DNA from: Flavobacteriales bacterium UBA7443
GTDB taxonomy: Bacteria > Bacteroidota > Bacteroidia > Flavobacteriales_D > Sanyastnellaceae
Length of the DNA stretch: 8,373 nucleotides
Assembly: GCA_002477505.1 (NCBI GenBank)
Contig: DLQB01000059.1
Location: forward strand, 1-8,373
Direction of reading: 5' to 3'
Of this stretch, positions 6,193-8,373 are shown in pieces; positions within the stretch are counted from its first letter, which is position 1; each line of letters begins with the position of its first letter. Made by a program: the position numbers and the translations under genes. Under the pieces are notes generated by a model that made no database searches, had not been told where the DNA came from, and saw only the letters and a program-made list of their open reading frames with translations.

Positions 6193-7482
6193 ATGCACTT
6201 TTCTTTCATGCGAAGGACAACTCATACTCCATTGTTTCGGCGATTGACGCGATTCATTTCCCTTGCGCTCGTGAGCTGCACGGTTTTTGGCATGCATTCC
6301 GCCCAAGCGCAAATGAACCATGATGCATCTTGGGCGACGCGAAGCGGATGGGAGGCCAATCCAGCTCGCCTCTATCAGCAAACAGGTACTCCTATGATGT
6401 ACTTGGACGCGGCATATTCGGGTTCCAAGACCATTGGCTTCCAGCAACTCATGTGGAAGGCTGATGCGAGCAAGGCGAGCGCTGTTGGGTCGGACTTGGA
6501 TTGGCATGATTTTGCGGCAGAAATGGCTCTGATCCGGACGTTGAACCCTTGGATGAAGGCTTGGGCTAAGGCCGAATTGGATCACGTTTCAAATTTTGAA
6601 AGGCATTGGAGGAAACGAGGCCAGTGGGCGATGTTGGATTTTGTTGCCCCTGCAGGTGAGGTTGGAATTTCGTGGGAGTTGGACGAGAAGTCAGGTGAAA
6701 TTCGCATTCAAAAGCGTACGCTCAGGTACTCGGACTTTTTAGGGTATAGCCGGAATGAGTTTGGTGTTGAGGCATCTTTTCGCCGAAACATTTTCAAACG
6801 GGTGCGCGGTGCGTTCAAATTGCCACTTGTAAATCCCAAAAGAATTGCACCGGCTGGGGCGCTGTGGGGATCGCTCAAATATGATCAACTCGGTTTTACA
6901 ACCTGGTTTCAGAATGCTGGATCGGGCATTCTCGAGGTGAAGTCGCTTGAGCCGATTTCACTTGCGCAGTCCTCGCCAATTGATTTGAACTCCCCTCGGC
7001 TTTGGCTGATTTTAAATGGGAAAATGGGATACACTGCCCCAGTGGTTGAAGGGTGGCAATGGGGAATACACCTTGTCGGTGAATTCCTCCAGGATGAAGG
7101 AGAACGTCGATACGATCGCTTCACACGTGGCGGTCAGGCTTGGGTGAATATGGAACATTTCAAGTGGCATTGGCGTGCAGAGGGCAAATTGGATCGGCAG
7201 TCTTTTCGCAGCCTGATGGCGGATAACTTTCAATGGGAGAACAAGGGCGAATGGTGGCGATGGAACCTTCGTTCTCGGCTTGGCTATGCGATCAGTCCCG
7301 CAATGCAGGCCGTATTCACCTTCGAATTCAGTGGAATCGAAGCGGGTCCATCTGGCTCAGAATCAGACCTTTTGGGAGATTGGAGAGGTGGCAATATCAC
7401 CGTGGGTATCCAATGGCGCCAATCGTCGCGTTCCAAATGGATGCCTGGAACTGAAGATTTCAACGGGTTATTCATGAAATGA
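6193..7482 (+). CDS. Predicted outer-membrane beta-barrel protein, family not recognised
   Basis: The 429-residue product has an N-terminal export signal: a basic region with Arg7-Arg8 and Arg16-Arg17, a hydrophobic stretch from Phe21, and an AQA cleavage motif before Gln40. The mature part has no hydrophobic helices but many segments with alternating polar and non-polar residues, often with aromatic residues at strand ends (for example GFTTWFQNAG, HFKWHWRAE and the last strand GNITVGIQWR at 400-409). About 24 Trp residues are present, a high share that fits the aromatic girdles of an outer-membrane barrel. The last strand is followed by a 20-residue tail, so it does not end on the usual terminal Phe or Trp. 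The start could also be ATG 6208, which leaves a cleaner signal peptide. It sits between cdd and a CNT nucleoside transporter, which suggests, without proving, a role in nucleoside passage. Other barrel functions remain possible. Confidence 0.7.
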   Translation: MHFSFMRRTTHTPLFRRLTRFISLALVSCTVFGMHSAQAQMNHDASWATRSGWEANPARLYQQTGTPMMYLDAAYSGSKTIGFQQLMWKADASKASAVGSDLDWHDFAAEMALIRTLNPWMKAWAKAELDHVSNFERHWRKRGQWAMLDFVAPAGEVGISWELDEKSGEIRIQKRTLRYSDFLGYSRNEFGVEASFRRNIFKRVRGAFKLPLVNPKRIAPAGALWGSLKYDQLGFTTWFQNAGSGILEVKSLEPISLAQSSPIDLNSPRLWLILNGKMGYTAPVVEGWQWGIHLVGEFLQDEGERRYDRFTRGGQAWVNMEHFKWHWRAEGKLDRQSFRSLMADNFQWENKGEWWRWNLRSRLGYAISPAMQAVFTFEFSGIEAGPSGSESDLLGDWRGGNITVGIQWRQSSRSKWMPGTEDFNGLFMK

Positions 7483-7516
7483 AAAAAGTGGTTGCTCAAG
7501 TTGTAGTTTGAGCGTC
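7483..7516 (+). promoter_or_regulatory. Short intergenic stem-loop before the transporter gene
   Basis: The 34-base gap contains an inverted repeat, GCTCAA at 7494-7499 and TTGAGC at 7508-7513, with an 8-base loop. It ends 3 bases before the transporter ATG. There is no T-run after it, so it does not look like an intrinsic terminator. It could slow ribosome access or mark an RNA-processing site between the two genes, or be chance, since the stem is only 6 bp. Confidence 0.25.
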
Positions 7517-8373
7517 ATGTCGATTTTAATCAGTTTTGTTGGGATGTTCGTGTTGATTGGTTTGGCGGTACTCGCTTCCACAAATCGCCAATCGATTCGT
7601 CTGCGAACCGTGCTTGGGGCCTTCGCTATTCAGTTATTTTTTGGAGCTTTTGTTCTCTATTTCCCAGCGGGTAAATCCGTTTTGTTGGCCATTTCAACGG
7701 GTGTTCAGCGCGTCATTGATTATGGGAATGATGGCATCACGTTCATTTTCGGAGGGTTAAATTCCGACCGCATGTTCGAGCTCTTTGATGGCTCAGGTTT
7801 TGTTTTTGCGGTGCGCGTGCTCCCGGTTATTGTGTTTTTTTCTTCCCTGATAGCGGTGCTTTACCATCTGGGGATCATGCAATGGATCATCAATCTGATG
7901 GGAGGTGGTTTGCGAAGAATTCTCCAAACGTCTCGAGCTGAGAGTCTTTCCGCCACAGCCAATATTTTTGTGGGCCAAACCGAGGCTCCGCTTGTCGTGC
8001 GCCCATACATCCAGCGGATGACGCAATCCGAATTGTTTGCGGTGATGGTCGGTGGATTGGCTTCTGTCGCGGGCTCCGTCTTGGCGGGATACGCTTCCCT
8101 TGGCGTGCCACTCGAATACTTAATTGCAGCCTCGTTCATGGCGGCACCGGGCGGATTGATGTTCGCCAAGCTGATCATGCCGGAGACGGAACAACCGAAT
8201 GAGGATTTATCGGCTGCTGAGCGCGATGAGCACAATGACGATAAACCCGTCAATGTGATTGATGCTGCGGCAAGTGGTGCTGCTTCTGGTTTGAAATTGG
8301 CCATGAATGTGGGGGCGATGTTGCTCGCATTTGTAGGATTGATTGCGCTCGTCAATGGCTTGTTTGGTGGAGT
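7517..8373 (+). CDS. Concentrative nucleoside transporter, CNT/NupC family (3' end outside the window)
   Basis: This inner-membrane protein imports nucleosides using a cation gradient. The first 285 residues are visible; family members usually have about 400-430, so the C-terminal ribose-binding half is off the window. An N-terminal helix (about 3-21), a second at 33-52 and the gate-type region from about 97 are hydrophobic. The hallmark GQTEAPLVVRPY occupies 153-164, followed by VAGSVLAGYASLG (184-196) and AAPGGLMFAKLIMPET (209-224), a family signature. Gly153, Gln154, Thr155, Glu156 and Val188 coincide in both identity and number with the nucleobase contacts I recall from the Vibrio cholerae CNT structure. 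A charged, Asp/Glu-rich loop lies at about 223-246. ATG 7517 is the first in-frame Met and gives the expected N-terminus. It lies 35 bases after the outer-membrane protein gene, probably in one operon with cdd. The exact nucleoside preference and coupling ion (Na+ or H+) cannot be read from here. Confidence 0.92.
   Translation, partial: MSILISFVGMFVLIGLAVLASTNRQSIRLRTVLGAFAIQLFFGAFVLYFPAGKSVLLAISTGVQRVIDYGNDGITFIFGGLNSDRMFELFDGSGFVFAVRVLPVIVFFSSLIAVLYHLGIMQWIINLMGGGLRRILQTSRAESLSATANIFVGQTEAPLVVRPYIQRMTQSELFAVMVGGLASVAGSVLAGYASLGVPLEYLIAASFMAAPGGLMFAKLIMPETEQPNEDLSAAERDEHNDDKPVNVIDAAASGAASGLKLAMNVGAMLLAFVGLIALVNGLFGG

Noticed and set aside
6052..6585. Minus-strand open frame of 177 codons
   Set aside because: It is antisense to the end of cdd and the start of the outer-membrane protein gene, with a low-quality composition and no motif. 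It is a shadow frame.
7861..8355. Minus-strand open frame of 164 codons, Ala/Ser/Thr-rich
   Set aside because: It is antisense to the nucleoside transporter, whose plus-strand frame carries the clear GQTE and PGGLMFAKL-type signatures.
1..8373. CRISPR array, insertion sequence, tRNA/rRNA gene, toxin-antitoxin or defence system
   Set aside because: I found no regular short DNA repeats, transposase motifs, tRNA-like folds or defence-family motifs in any part of the window.

Overview
The window looks like chromosomal DNA of a free-living member of the Bacteroidota, probably close to the Flavobacteriales. The case rests on three things: a large secreted protein with an IgGFc-binding-type N-terminal region followed by repeated Ig-like modules, a short (257 aa) AMP nucleosidase of the kind common in this phylum, and starts without clear Shine-Dalgarno sites. 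Base composition is moderate (about half GC by eye) and even throughout. I see no mobile element, CRISPR array, tRNA or rRNA, and no gene-free stretch over 300 bases.

Layout. Positions 1-2003 (minus) hold the first 667 residues of a secreted, modular surface protein that runs off the left edge. Two bases upstream of its start codon ends acs (2006-3922, minus), a complete acetyl-CoA synthetase, so the two genes are probably co-transcribed in the order acs then surface protein. An 85-base divergent spacer separates acs from a plus-strand pair: a 130-aa protein of unknown function (4008-4400), whose first two thirds vaguely resemble a PqqD/RRE-type winged helix, and a 141-aa predicted lipoprotein (4409-4834). 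The lipoprotein gene converges on amn (AMP nucleosidase, 4839-5612, minus) with 4 bases between the stop codons. amn is divergent, across 52 bases, from a plus-strand run: cdd (cytidine deaminase, 5665-6132), a 429-aa predicted outer-membrane protein (6193-7482) and a concentrative nucleoside transporter (CNT/NupC family) from 7517 that runs off the right edge.

How the genes fit together. The right half is a nucleotide and nucleoside salvage neighbourhood: AMP nucleosidase releases adenine and ribose 5-phosphate, cytidine deaminase turns cytidine into uridine, and the CNT protein imports nucleosides across the inner membrane. The outer-membrane protein lies between the deaminase and the transporter, so a role in moving nucleosides across the outer membrane is an attractive but untested idea. 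The left half combines acetate activation (acs) with a large surface protein; no functional link is evident beyond the tight spacing. Most genes are recognisable housekeeping families. I found no convincing new multi-gene system. The best leads are the outer-membrane protein inside the nucleoside cluster, the unassigned 130-aa plus lipoprotein pair, and the acs/surface-protein junction.
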